NCBI RefSeq assembly: GCF_001625305.1 | Contig: NW_017804243.1 | Location: 1,860,089-1,924,088, forward strand | Source: Branchiostoma belcheri | Lineage: Eukaryota; Chordata; Leptocardii; Amphioxiformes; Branchiostomatidae | Length of the DNA stretch: 64,000 nt | Reading direction: 5' to 3' | Shown: positions 1 to 12,450 of the stretch, in pieces | Layout: every line of letters begins with the position of its first letter | How positions within the stretch are numbered: position 1 is the first letter of the stretch | The notes under the pieces: model-generated | Seen by the model: the letters and a program-made list of their open reading frames with translations, nothing else | What the model was told of the DNA's origin: nothing | Databases searched by the model: none | Position numbers and translations under genes: made by a program

Positions 1-39
1 ATGTCTTATATGAGAGGATGTCCCTAACTGATTCTTGTT

Positions 40-170
40 AGGTACTCATTTACACCCGAGTTGAGTATCTGTGTGGGGGGAGGGGGGGATAGGACCTGGT
101 GTAAAGTGCCTTTTCCAAGGACACAACAGTGAGGCCTGCTAGGGATTCACAACCTAGAACCTTTAGATTC
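40..170. repeat. SINE-like fragment
   Basis: The stretch contains a segment reading gtaaagtgccttttccaagg followed by acacaac. A related segment lies in reverse complement at about 28310-28350. Motifs of this kind are common in tRNA-derived SINEs of marine animals. I see no complete A/B-box promoter here, so this is a fragment call only. Confidence 0.3.
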
Positions 171-515
171 TAAGTCAAGAATTTGGTAAAATTTGTCTGG
201 TGCAGGTAATTTTCAACGTTACCTGCACCAGTGCAGGTTTGCAGCCCTGTATACAGGCACAGTTTAACCCGGACGTACAGTAACTGTAGATCTGAAGTTT
301 TTTGCAGTACTTTTATATTCACAGTTTTTACGGTCACGTCTGTACAGCGAACTCATCATTACCGTCAACAAATAATTCACAAACTTAATTTTTGCTGCAC
401 CTGCTGACACCGCGAATGTATAATAAGTTCCACAAACATGTCCATTGTGCGTGTTCTTTGTTCTGTGTTTTTTGCTACTGCGAATATAAAGCGATTTACA
501 GTAACAAAAACGTAC

Positions 516-796
516 CTGAGCTCGTCCGCCATTCGACGAAGCTCCTCATTCTGCTGCTTCATCTTCTCCAGCTCGGCCAGCGCGCGGGCCAGGTCGTGGG
601 AGGACTTGGCGGAGGGGTCGCCGGTGTAGAAGTTGCCGAGCATGTAGACAAGAAGCAGCAGCCACAGCGCCAGGGTCAGCAGCAGGAACTTCATCATGGT
701 TCCCATGGTTACGCTCGGGCGGACGGCACGGCCGCGGTCGGCCCCGGACACTAGGATGACGTGTCCTCAGTTCCTACTTCCTAATCCTGTCATTAC
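516..796 (-). CDS. FUT8: FUT8 first coding exon (alpha-1,6-fucosyltransferase, N-terminus)
   Basis: FUT8 is the Golgi enzyme that adds core alpha-1,6-fucose to N-glycans. The coding part runs from an ATG at 706 down to 516 (63 codons plus two bases). It encodes a short cytosolic tail, one hydrophobic signal-anchor (residues about 6-25, LLLTLALWLLLLVYML), and the start of the stem coiled coil. The motif ELEKMKQQNEELRRMA closely matches the human stem ELxxLKQQNEDLRRMA. The exon is closed by a donor (CAG|GTACGT, exon end 516). Upstream, a strong TTTG-rich acceptor ending CCTTCAG places the exon start at 796, so 707-796 is 5' UTR. The open frame extends further upstream only through non-ATG codons, and the second in-frame stretch MGTMMK gives the natural start. 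The rest of the gene lies to the left of the window. The transferase domain is not seen, so identity rests on the N-terminal match and on the MAX neighbour. Confidence 0.85.
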
Positions 797-916
797 CTGA
801 AGGAAACAAACAAACAAACAAACACTCAAGTTACCTAGAATGCCATGTTACTGTTAGGAGCACAAAATCACTCCTCTTATAAAATTAGGCAAACACACAT
901 GCAATAGTAGCATGTT

Positions 917-1124
917 GGCAGAGCATACTAACCTGCAGAAATTAGAAACGTAATACCTGTATAGCACAGGTTTTGTTTGTGTATTTAGGGATGATATCCT
1001 GTCTGTGGTTTTCAAATGCCATGTTGGGAAAAGATATCTTATGCAACAGATAAAATTCTGGTTGCAATGTTGACCAAATAGAAAACAGAGACCGTGGTTT
1101 TGGGCAGGCACAGTATGTTCTGAC
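917..1124. mobile_element. MITE family A (about 230 bp, GGCAGAACRTACTG termini)
   Basis: The element has inverted ends resembling ggcagaacatactgcgcc and a conserved interior (gatgatatcctg, ggttttcaaatg, ccatgaaaaa). Further copies lie at about 8465-8687, 16757-16986, 22132-22358 and 49772-49982, with right-end fragments near 24830 and 26870. No coding capacity is seen. Confidence 0.6.
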
Positions 1125-1335
1125 AGGTACTGCCAGACTACAGTGACAGCTCTCTGTTTGAAATTTGACGCAATTTATGCTATAAATTCCAACAAACATT
1201 ACTGTGGAAAACAGCTACATTGTAGTCTGTCTTGCAAATAGCTACAGGCATGGCTTGGGTCTAAGACAAAATATTACGATCATGGCCTTGACAATGTCTA
1301 GAAGTAGAACCCCCTCCAGTCTTCTAACTGAAGCC

Positions 1336-1461
1336 AGCTGATAGTAGCCTGGTTACCAAACCTATTATAGCTCCCGAGTCCTACATCCTCTCCACTATTT
1401 GCGGAGAGGATGTAGGACTCGGGAGCTATAATAGGTTTGGTAACCAGGCTAAGCTGATAGT
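1336..1461. mobile_element. Hairpin insertion with 10-bp direct flanks
   Basis: Arms 1346-1393 and 1403-1450 are a 48-bp inverted repeat with a 9-base loop (actatttgc). The insert is flanked on both sides by the direct repeat agctgatagt (1336-1345 and 1452-1461), which looks like a target-site duplication. Termini read AGCCTGGTTACC. A second, shorter insert with similar termini lies at about 25676-25721. Confidence 0.7.
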
Positions 1462-2935
1462 CCAAGTGATGGATATCTAATGTTTGAAAAGATTCTACAC
1501 ATCTTTCATAATGTCGGCTACAAATCCTACCAGCCCCATGATATACAGTGATATATACTTCATACGCAGTGCATTTGATTCCCAACTGGCCATGAAAGAT
1601 CTGTACGTCATGAAATGACATGCACGCTTACGGAGCAAAATCCCTGAATCCTTCTTATCTGAACCTTAAAATGAGCATCCATCCATCCCTTGGTCTATCA
1701 TGAACCAACAGAAATCAAGCCACACAAACACTTCTTTTGCAGCAAAACCTTTCATACATACCTTCTTCTCATATCAGAAATCTCTGACACAGCTACATGT
1801 AATGTAATATATATGATAGTTCCCAGTTTACCAATTTATGAGTGGGAAAGAGACATGTGTGCCCTGACTGCACCCAATAAAGCCGCCCCTCCCCGCCACT
1901 CTGACCTGACCTCTCACCACACGTGGCTCCTGGCCAAGACTTTCTACAATATGGATCAATAATGTGGACTTGATCTTCCCACAGCACATGTAAGAACCAT
2001 TAAATGTGGAATGGCTGGCCATGTCTTATACATTTTTTTTATTTAAAGAGACGGTAAGGGACAAAGGACTACTGAATGGCTTTAATAATTCAATAATATT
2101 TGCCGGGACTGCTCGGAAAATTATAAGAAAACTTGCAGAAACTGGAACTATATATATATTATTATTATGCAGGGTTCAAATTATGTAAAGATGCACATTT
2201 GTACAAGAGGAAAAATTTGTAGCACCAATTTTTTGCTTTCACAACGTTAAGTTTCAGGAAGAATGCTAGCACATATTTTAACCATAAAAATAAAGTTCAC
2301 TTTTCAGTAACTGCTGTCTAGGTCCATAAGGGGCAGTTATTTTCCATAATAAATATAACACACTGGAAACTGATTTATTGTTAACCTTTTCCTATCATTT
2401 ACTGGATACTTCTAGTAATCCACAAAACTACTTGATTGCACTGATGCAAGTGCAGTCAAAAATTACGTATACATACAATTTTACGTGACAAAAATGTGCA
2501 TGAAAAACAAGAAAGATTTTCCTGGACATGTGAATCTGTAGTTATAATCTTTGCAACTATAACTGGGAAAACTGAAAAAATCTTTACCTTTTAAATGCCT
2601 ACATCCATATACCTGCATGTCCACGTACCTAGCCTGTACCAAGAGCCGTGACTTGTTATTCTACCGTTTCAGCCTGACTGACAATGAAAATATTGATGCT
2701 GCCATCCTACACAAAGGGCACGTGACAGCCTGGATTGTCCACCTGCTACAGAACTGATTGAATGAGAAGACAAAAGCAGGGTGCACAACCTTTCAACCAC
2801 AAAGCCTCAATCTGTTTCTGTTTGTGAGAATAATTTGTTTGCACTTCCTGCTAAATCCAACTGTTATTTCAAAATCGTGAAACTGAAAGGGTGCCATTTT
2901 GTTGCAGTGAACAAGGCTCAAAATGCCACCTGCAG

Positions 2936-3130
2936 TTTAGTACAGATAAAATTGGAGCTGTGCAGGTATTTCTGATATCTATCTGCACCTAACCTGCACT
3001 GGTCCATGTACTGGGTATATGCAGGTTAGTGCAGGTAAAATTGGAGCTGTGCAGGTATTTCTGATATCTACCTGCACCTAACCTGCACTGGTCCATGTAC
3101 TGGGTATATGCAGTTAAGTACAGGTGAAAT
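2936..3130. repeat. Tandem copy of the GCAGGT-rich repeat family
   Basis: Two units of about 89 bp share the segments attggagctgtgcaggta, tttctgatatctacctgcac and ctgcactggtccatgtactg. The same family recurs at about 4120-4280, 5354-5646, 10315-10640, 15170-15240, 19775-19848, 32480-32560, 47120-47230 and 51190-51250. Confidence 0.6.
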
Positions 3131-5353
3131 TGTAAAAAGGTATTTCTGATGTCTACTTACATTTTTTTCAATCTATCAATGCCATGGTTTGGAGAAAGGT
3201 TAGAAACATTGTTTAAATCATAAACCTGACTGGTATGATGTCATAGCATTTGGGGCTATCATAGTCTAGGCCTGTCTTTATCTTTTATTTTTTGCTGTCG
3301 CTTCATATATTTTCCAAAAAAATCTGAGAACCAACAAATCAATTTGATGCAGCCTTATTCAATCCTCCTTCTCTGAGATGACACATCATTGTCTAGTTAC
3401 TTATAGGTCTATGATGGAGCAGTGCTGAGGTTTCTATGTGGCGTGAACCGATCAATCATATACTTGCAATTTCCAAATAAAAATCAATACAAATCACACC
3501 TGCTCCCTCAGACAACCTGACTCACCCTTCAAAACACATGACCTGAAAACAGACTGTCTCCCTATCTATCTATCGATCTGTCATACTGAGATTTTATCAT
3601 TCCAATAGCCTATGATTCAGCAGATTTCTAAACAAACTGCCCTGCAGTTCCAGAACAAGCTGCTAGGTGGTCCAAACTCATGTTACTTGGTCCCAAGCAC
3701 CAGAGCTATCTGCCAACCAAAATTTGTGACCCAAGCATGTTAAGATCAAGAGAAACCAAAACCAGAGGTTGTACTGCAGTATTCTAACAGGCCACCAGGG
3801 GGCCCAAAATCTGTTCGTTTTGAGGTGTCATCAAGGCCCTCCTACGTATACATGTATACAATCCAACCAGGCCATAAACTTATTGTGTTCACACATACAC
3901 ACAGACAGACACACGCGCTACCCAAAACATGACCTTCTTCTTAAATATCAGGCTCGCCTACGCATAGGATCAAAAAAGTGACCAATTAGGCTTTACAAGG
4001 ATTTAACGACAACGCTTAACATTGAAATAGAGTGGGCCTGCTATGATTAATGGTGAATTAAAAGACCTCGCTACACCTCACGGAAGAACTTCAAAAAGGC
4101 AGACAGACCATTTTACATGCACTGATGCAGGTTATATATGCAGGATAACCTGTACTAGACAAATCCTACCATTCAAATTGTGGATCATATTGGAAAAGTG
4201 TAGTTGGTAGTTGCACGTTATAGGTACAGGTCTTCAGGAATGCCTGCACTAACCTGCATTTGCAGGTGATATCTGGGGTCAATTTAAAGAAAAAATTCTG
4301 ATGCTCTCTAGGATGAATGTATTGTAAGCTTTATCTGTAGTCATCCAGGTTCACAACAATCATCCTATGCCTCATAAAAAATTCACAAGACACTTTGTCT
4401 ACTGACAGAGAAGCAGATAGACATCAGGTATGTACTAAAGGGTCACAGTCCTATCATTGCAGCTACAGATTTCAGATACGAGATAGAGAGCATCAAATTA
4501 TAATCATTTCAACAGAATGGATCCACATTACTCTGCAGATTGCATACTTCATAGGAGCTCACTGGACTATAGTCTAAACTAGGGATGGGTACTGGTTTAG
4601 CTGGACTGGGTCTGACTTGGAATAACATCCAAGAACTGAGTCCAAACAACCTGAAAGTCATGAACCAACTTTTTATTAGACTCATATCATTAAACCCTAC
4701 AGTTGAGTCACTATCTTCTTTCCTTTCCAGGTTCCTTTTATCAACTACATGTAATATAATTGCCATTTCCAACATAGGATTTAATCACAGCAATGCCCTA
4801 ATGAAAGATGCTGAGATGCTACACATGTCTCTGGCACAGCCGCCCTAAAATTCATGTTGATCATGATAAAGGATATTGAATTCCTATCTGTGCCACGGAA
4901 GCAGTAATTGCTTGGACATGTTCCAAATGCAGGGCTTGAAGTTTCTTTTGGGGAATATATCGGTGCACTTCAGTGCATCTAACCTAAAAATGATGGTGCA
5001 CTGAAAAAATCTGAGTAAGATTAACACATAACATTGTTTCAAGGTTTGAAAAATTGCATTGAGCCTAGATTATTCTAAGTTCTAACTTACAACTTTTAAC
5101 AAAAGATATAACAAAGGTTCTACTATCATTTTTCTCACACAGTCACACAAATGTCAATAATATATTGTAACCCTACACAAAATTTAGGTACACCCACAGT
5201 TTAAAAACTAGCCACACAGCTCCAAGTTTGTGTGCACAAATACGCACTTGAGTATTTTGAGCCAATGATTAAAATGGCCAGCAGAAATTATGCAGCAGCA
5301 CTAGTTATATGCATAGTGCATAGACCATATGTACACTGTACAAAATGTACATG

Positions 5354-5646
5354 CAGGGCTTCAAAAACCTGCAAAGGTGCAGGTAACATTGAAAGTTACC
5401 TGCACCAGACAAATTTTACCTGCACTATTCAAAATTTAAGAAGTATGGATCATAAACCTGTTCAAAAACATTGACATTATTTCTTTAGTACTCAATGCAG
5501 CAAATAAAAATCCTACATTTACATATATAATATAAACCTGGTACATGGACCAGTACAGGCTACTTACAGGTAGATATCAGAAATACCTGCACAGCTCCAA
5601 TTTTACTTGCACTAACCTGCATGTGTAGGTGGGATTTCCAGCCCTG
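5354..5646. mobile_element. Complete CAGGGCT-ended element (GCAGGT family)
   Basis: This is the most complete copy of the family. It begins CAGGGCTTCAAAAACC and ends TGGGATTTCCAGCCCTG, so the termini are inverted. Inside are the paired segments gtgcaggtaacattg and gttacctgcaccag. No open reading frame of note is present. I could not identify a clear target-site duplication or assign a superfamily. Confidence 0.5.
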
Positions 5647-5699
5647 ATAGCTACAAAGACTTGTCTACATGTAACCTTACATGTAATTTTCCCCCATAC

Positions 5700-5936
5700 C
5701 TCTTCCTGCTGTATGTTCCCAGACCACTTCAGACTGTCACCACGCACGGCTGCAGTAATGATGGATATCACAATTCTGCAGGCACCATTTCTGTCCCCGC
5801 TCCGATGAAACACTGACGTCAAGGGGGAAATTCGTGGGGTACGGTCCACCAGGTGACAAATGGATTTCCCTGCCTGGGTACAACCAATTTCCCACTGGTT
5901 CACGGCCTCAACTAACAGTAGCACAGCTGCCAATGG
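5700..5936 (-). other. Unrecognised exon-like open segment
   Basis: I do not recognise this sequence. On the minus strand a 237-base segment of exactly 79 open codons runs from an acceptor-like GATAGACACAG to a good donor GAG|GTATGG. Its GC content is higher than its surroundings and its composition looks protein-like (for example LVEAVNQWEIGCTQAGK, VFHRSGDRNGACRIV). It lies on the FUT8 strand between the candidate promoter and the coding exon, but cannot extend FUT8 protein because the UTR of exon 516-796 has an in-frame stop. It could be a relic exon, a transposon fragment or chance. Confidence 0.25.
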
Positions 5937-6626
5937 CTGTGTCTATCTTTGCTCGCATTCAAAGTTATTGAAACCATCGAATGTAATTTCAGGGCTGCAA
6001 AAGTGGGATGTTCTGAATAAGGCAATCTGTATGATATTGACACATACTGCCCCACATTAGCACGTTTGCATCAGTATTGGGCGTTTAAAATGGTGCAGAA
6101 ACAACCCCCAAGATGATCCTTAATTTTCTGGGTGGTACCCCAAAAATCAGCCCAGGATCCTACTGGTCCAGTAACTGTTTTCCATTATAATTTTCAGCAT
6201 TTTTGCTCCATGATAGTTATGCTAGAGATACGCAGTGGCATACAGTCGTATCAACTTAGTATGTAGATAAGTGAATATTATAGAATATTGACTTTGAAAT
6301 GTCTGGTTTTCAAGCCCTAGCAAGTGCATTGGGCACCTTTAAAAACAGTGAAGAAAATGTTGACAAAAAGTTTTTACCTGTGAATGTTTGCATAAAAACT
6401 GCGGATTAAAAGAGGCGATTTCAAGCCTTGTTAATATTGTGTCTAACATATTCCTTACCTGTCCTGACGCAAATACCCAATTTGTTCTGTAACAGGAAAT
6501 AATGAATTTGATATGGAGCGTGTCATGAAAAATGCAGCTAGGAGATGGAACATGCCGACATGATTTATCACTTGTGAACATACTTTGATTCAGCATGGGA
6601 ATTGTCAATTAGACAGCCGACGCTTA

Positions 6627-7019
6627 GGCCACACTGACTTAATTTTATGGATGACATCCTCTGAAGACCCCCAAACTAGTGCGCGCGGGCGAATAAAAAA
6701 ACATTCCGGCCAAAAATGAAAATGATACTAAACCACAGGAATACAAAGCTGGTATTGTGGATTTGCGACAGTACATAGCGACATATACGACAAGCCGGCA
6801 CATGCTGGCTTTGCACGGAATTTGAATTGGCACTGAACCTTCGGCAGCCTGAGTGTCATCCTCCAGAGTTACCATCGGCTCCGTATTGTCGCTAACTACC
6901 ATGGACTACCCAGGCCTATAGCCTCAGAGACTCGGGCAACGTGATCTTTTTTTTTGGTGAGAACAGGCGAAAATCAATGCGCGTGCGGATGTCATCCATA
7001 AAATTATGGCGGTGTGGCC
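6627..7019. mobile_element. PIF/Harbinger-like MITE (TTA duplication)
   Basis: The inverted ends are GGCCACACTGACTT and, on the other strand, GGCCACACCGCC; both continue into aattttatggatgacatcc. The direct repeat TTA flanks the element on each side. A 3-bp TTA duplication with GGCC termini fits PIF/Harbinger. It is non-autonomous, with no transposase. Other members with related ends are at 24296-24668, about 39780-40112 and about 55889-56190. Confidence 0.6.
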
Positions 7020-7399
7020 TTACATTGAAGAGACACAGTGACTGTACCTCCTTTTCCTAACAGGCATATAGCTGCTTGTACAGAACAAGAAATTTTAAGG
7101 TAGCAACTACGTTTTGTGATCTCTGCTGCAATGGTTAGAATGTGAAAAAACTGAATGACGGCTGGTAACATAAAAAATAGGGCATTTTTAAGTAATATTT
7201 CTGTGGATAGTTTCGCCAAATATTGACGGATATCCATACTTTTTTCTTTGTTGTGTTCCTTGTCACTCCAGCTTTTGGAAAATAAAAGTCTAAAACAGTA
7301 ATATCTTATATAGACTTTCTTATCAACTGGTGACATCTGGAAAAAGAAATGGGTACACTCAATTGTGAAATATCTGTATTTTTATTTGTTTATTTGCAC

Positions 7400-8200
7400 C
7401 AGTGTTCTAGCCAGCCTGAATTTTTTTTCTGTTATCTCAATTTTCTTGACACAACATCATGTTGACTGCCAAAGGCACATACTAGGGCAGTTTGAGGGAG
7501 GGACATGCCCCCCTGGAACACATATTGTGTTCGAAATACCTGTCTGCAGTCTGCAATTGCAGATAGATTTTCAAGATTGCAGAAGAAAAATTTATACAAT
7601 CTGCAATTTTGCAGAAGGAAAAATTGGCACTTGGGATTTGGTGCTCTTGGCCCCAAGGACAGACAACACTTATAAGCTCCTGTTCTGAAACAACAGGAGC
7701 TTCTTCACTAATTTACATCAACCTTGTCTTGACTTGTTTATCTTTTGTTTCCTTGTGGACTTCAAAAAATTTGTTTTCACTAATTTGCATATCAATCAAT
7801 AGTTCATGCTTATAAACTTGCAAGATTGTAGTATGGAGGCTTGTGTATTTGCAGAAAGTATTTCCAAATTGCAGAACAAAATTTTGACTCTTCTGCAATA
7901 TTGCAGAGCACTGAAAAAAAGTATTTCGACCACTGAGTCATTGAAATCTTACCTGAAATCTGACCATCTATTACAGTAATTTAAATAAAATGCTATTTCC
8001 CACATTTTGGGTGGTAAATTTGGCTGGTGGACTAAGCTTACTAAGAGTTTAATAACATCTCTTTCCATGTCTTTAAACTTCGATAAAAGATCTAAAAAGT
8101 AAGATGATCATAGTTTGGGCAAAATTTCTGTCCATCATGAGTGGCAAAATTCCATCAAGTAATGGAAAAACAGACAAAAAATACTGGTTTTTACAGGCTG
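7400..8200. mobile_element. CAGTGTTCTAG family element with a nested insertion
   Basis: The left end (cagtgttctagccagcc) and the right interior (ctctttccatgtcttta, tctgtccatcatgag) match the compact copy at 19101-19411. Between them, about 7530-7940 is occupied by a second repeat rich in TTGCAGA, which also occurs at 53391-53697. The right terminus is degraded. Another right half lies at about 62400-62515. Confidence 0.5.
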
Positions 8201-8464
8201 CAGTTCGAACAACTCAGGCACAACAATATTGACAGCTCACACTCACAGTACCTAGTTTTACAGGCCAGGTGATTTATGGGTACAACACAACCACAATGTT
8301 TACAAAGTACAGCGGCTCAACACTGTACCTCTGACAACATTGGGTATACAGTCCAAACCTCCCAGGGGAAAAGAAGAAACCTTCCCTGAGCTCAATAACA
8401 TGTAACAGTTACATGTAGTAACAAACATTTCATATCATAGCTGGAAAAACATGTAAGTGCACTT

Positions 8465-8687
8465 CGGCAGAATGTAAGTTGTGCCTGTGCGAAACCTGTA
8501 ATGCACAATGTATTGTGCATAGCACTTCATTGGAATGTCTGTGCATTTTAGGATGATAGTTTTCAAATGTTGTGTCAGAAAAGATATTCTAGGCAACATT
8601 AGCAACATTCTGATTCAACATTCACCAAACATCAAACAAAATCCTTGAAAAATCTGGTTTTTGCCTAGGTGCAGTACATTCTGCCGA
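8465..8687. mobile_element. MITE family A, copy 2
   Basis: Left end cggcagaatgtaagttg and right end tgcagtacattctgccg are inverted. The interior shares ttttcaaatgttgtgtcagaa with other copies. Confidence 0.55.
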
Positions 8688-11600
8688 TGTGCTGTTAAGT
8701 ACAGACTTAAAAGCTAAGAATCTGTTAGGACAGCTGGTTAAGGTGTTGAAACACCAGTAGCCTTGTCTATGGAAAGAATCCTTGACATACAAACAACAAG
8801 TTGTACACGTGTTATGGGGAAGCAGAATTCGTGCCAGATGTTTGAAACTTGACCCTGGACCCATTCCATAAACGCAAATCCACCTCTATTAGCAAGAGCA
8901 TTTTCATACATGAGATCCAGCCTGTAAGGTGTAATCTTTGACAGCATTTGGCTTGGGGGCACAGATTAAGTATTGCATTAGTGCATAGACAAAGTTGTTT
9001 GAAGTGCAAGCATTTTAACCTTCTCCTTGCTGTCAGACCAAATAAACAATAGAGAACTTTCAGTGTGCCAAAGGTTAACTCAATAATAAGCCAGTTCTTC
9101 CCACACTGGGATATAGGAACAACTTTCCCTTAGGTCAGGGACAACACAAACCAGGCCAAGTAAACATATAAAAACCAGATGTTTTGCTGCAGTACCAAAG
9201 AAAGTTGCCAGGAGTTCCCCAGACCTATCCACGTATCAAATATCATTACAATGAATCCATCCTTCTCAAGTTACACTGACCACATATGAGGAAACACACA
9301 CACAAACACAGACAGACCCAAAACAATACCTCCATTTTCTATGGAGGTAAAAAGTAGCTGTGTGGGAGAATATAGATTAAACTTTGACAGAATCTGAAAA
9401 CTGTTACAGTTTCGAACAAACAAAACTGCCCAGTAGACAGTACTATTTGAAGTAAGCCAGGTGAAACGCAAGCTTTTGTTCCGCTATCTAGCCAGAGGGC
9501 TTTCTGTCTCACCTGAGTGAAAACTAATTGTCCTGAAAATCATTCAAGCTTCCTAACTAAACCTCAAACTCACACTCACTCACTCACTGTCTGGTTTATC
9601 AAAACACATTGAAAAGTTTGAGGCAACAATACGAGGGAGAAAATTCACTCTCCCAAGGCGAATCATGAAAATGTACCTGTTTCTTATATTTCTAGTCTTC
9701 TGGGCAGCTGCCATGTAATCTTGCGATGCATGGATCGTACTTCCAGAAATCCCTTTAAAAATCCTTGATCCAGATGCTTTGTACAAATGTATATTCTTTT
9801 TTTAAATCTGGCAAAGCCTAATCCCACCCATTTGCAACGATTATGTTGAGGCTTCTGTTTATCAGCATATTATTATTAAAGAGTTTTCTGAACAAAAGTT
9901 GATATGCTGAAGACTATTATGATGGTCGGTGAGTTTTTGGCTTTGCCAGATTCATATGCTCACGTACATGTACAGCTGCTTAAGGATAAAAATCATGGCA
10001 TTAATTTAGATGAAACCATAATTTGCTTGGGAGAAGTACAAGTATGAAAAAAACAAACGAGAACCCCTCTCTAACCTGTCTATTGCAGCTGCACAGCCTC
10101 TTCTGACTGGACCCAAGAACACTTCTTCAGTTCTTGAACACAATGAATATGTAACACACCTCCTTCCTTACCTCTCTGATACACCTGTATTAACAGAACC
10201 TCACCTGATTTACATGTGGTCACACTGTGGATCTTGTATCCTATATTCTCAGGTTAAATTTACCATTCAAAAAACGGTACTCATACTAGTCATAGGCTAT
10301 CAAGAACAGGGCTCGAAATACAGTATCCCTTACATATGCAGGTTAGTGCAGGTAAAATTGGGCTGTGTACAGTACAGTATGTATTTCTGATATCTACCTA
10401 CACTGGTCCTTGTAATGGATGTATATGCAAATGTAGGTGTATGCGGTATGTTTTTATTTGCGACATTAACTGAAACCACCTATGAGGTATACTGAAGAGA
10501 AATAGTTGCATTAATTGGTTTCTGAGCAGTTTTTAGTTCGATCCTTTACTTTCTAAATTGTGAATAGACACTGGTACATGTAAAATCTGTCTGGTACAAG
10601 TAATTTTCAATCTTATCTACACCAGTGCATGTACTCAGAAGAAAAGGATTTTAAGCCCTGAAGTCCATAATGCAAGCTACTAATATGTGCAATACAGGAA
10701 ATTAAAATGTGACATTTGATACTGGTCAACAACAGATCCTCTCTACTCACTGTTACCAATGAGCTTATATAAAACTGATCACTTGAGCTTTTATTTTAAG
10801 CTCCTTTTTTTTATATAATCAGCAAAATATAGAGTTACATCAAGGAGGTTCAAAATAAAACCTCATTGGTAATATCAAAACTGGACACCTTCCTCTAGAA
10901 ATACTGCGTAACAAAATTGTCAAACAGATGTTTCTTGCTCAATCGTGCATCAAATAATGAAGCGTTTTCACAAGATTGAACATGGTATTGTTCTAATGGC
11001 ATTGTTCGAACTCTCTGTGGGTATCCCATTATTTTCATCAAATCAATTAGATCATCCATTGTGAAGGCCATTGAAGACAGGACACAACTGGAAGTCATCT
11101 GTTACCAGTGACACGTTAACTGTCCTGCTAATAAGGTAATTAGCAGCTCCCCATTGTGAGAAAGCCTGAGGCCCCAAAACCCGGAGCTGCAGGTGACAAA
11201 TGAATGGACATACCAAACAACATCATAAATCATAAGACCTTGGTAGCATCAAGGAGGTTCTTTTTGGACCCCCTTGGTAGCTAGTGTGTTACGCCGAAGG
11301 GCGGTTATACCGGCTGTACAGCTACAGATACAGAATGTAAAATAATACTGTATTTTGAAGTAGCTTCTGACGACAGTCTAAGAGTAAGACTCTAAGTGTA
11401 AACACTACTTAATACGTGACTCTCATTTGCATTTATGTGAAACATCAAGACTTTGCACACACAGTACATTACAATTGACTGTTATCTCCAAGCAGATGTT
11501 GGAAGCCAAAACGTCTTTATAAGTGTCCGGAAGAGAGCCGTTTGTAACAACACTGGGTATCTAGAAAACGTAACAATTTATCCTTCAATTTATAGTTCGA

Positions 11601-12368
11601 TTTATAGTTCAAGCATTCGTTTGGCATTCTAAACGTTTTTGATATCTGCACGCAAGTGGTGCAGGAGAATTATATAGCCAAGCACCAAGCACCACATACT
11701 GTACATGTGAAACTGTGGCATGTGGCTAGCTAGTGAGGTCCCGTTATGAATTTTGGCAAAGCATAATTACTTAGTAGTATGTTACATGCAGCTGTTCTCA
11801 CAACTATGGAGACACGTAAGCAACAGACTTTACACTAAACGGTGTTTTGTTGAGATTTTAATCTAAGCAAAACAAAACGTTACGGTTAACCGGCCGGATC
11901 TCTTTGAGACCAGTTATCGCAGTAGCACTTTCATTTTTTTCCCCAAAGCAAACAGGTCATGATTTTGCGGCGGTAGTTCCGTATACGTAAGCATGCCGAT
12001 ACTGATAATCTACAGAAAGCATCTAGCTTGCCCACGTTTATACGTTTACAACTGGCCATGGAAATTACGATCGCAAACCGACACTGGTTGTGGAGGACTA
12101 AAAACAATTTATTATTACAAATCAAGGATGCATGTCTTGCTCAGTTGCTGCACACACACACTTTGTACAACAAGCAACCGTTATACAGATGGTCAGCGAC
12201 ATTCAACCTACCCAGAGAGCCACCGTTTCCTTGCCTGCCTTCAGTCAGCTGCAGCCGAGAAGCTGTGGTGAGTCGGAAGGGTTGACCATCGCGGTTTTCT
12301 TGTAGAACTTGAAGAGATAGGGCTGAGCTTGGCAGAGAGGCGGCCGATCTCGGTCTCCCTCCTCTCAC

Positions 12369-12450
12369 CTACTTCCGCTGATGCTGAGAGTGCAGCGGAA
12401 GGGGAGGGGATGCTGGGTAAAATGTTAGGGGGAGTTCCGTTGTATCCGGG
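12369..12450 (-). promoter_or_regulatory. Candidate FUT8 promoter and noncoding first exon
   Basis: The region is CpG- and purine-rich, unlike the AT-rich surroundings. It contains GGAAG ETS-like motifs and an ATGCTGGGTAAAATG segment. On the minus strand a good donor (TAG|GTGAGAGG) closes a candidate untranslated exon at 12369. FUT8 genes usually have upstream noncoding exons, which supports the idea. No transcript evidence is available. Confidence 0.3.

Larger units (their letters stand above)
797..12368 (-). other. FUT8 5' intron (repeat-filled)
   Basis: Between the FUT8 coding exon and the candidate promoter near 12.4 kb I see no recognised gene. The stretch holds several MITE-like elements, listed separately, and one unrecognised exon-like open segment at 5700-5936. 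The interpretation as one long 5' intron depends on the candidate first exon at 12369. Confidence 0.4.
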
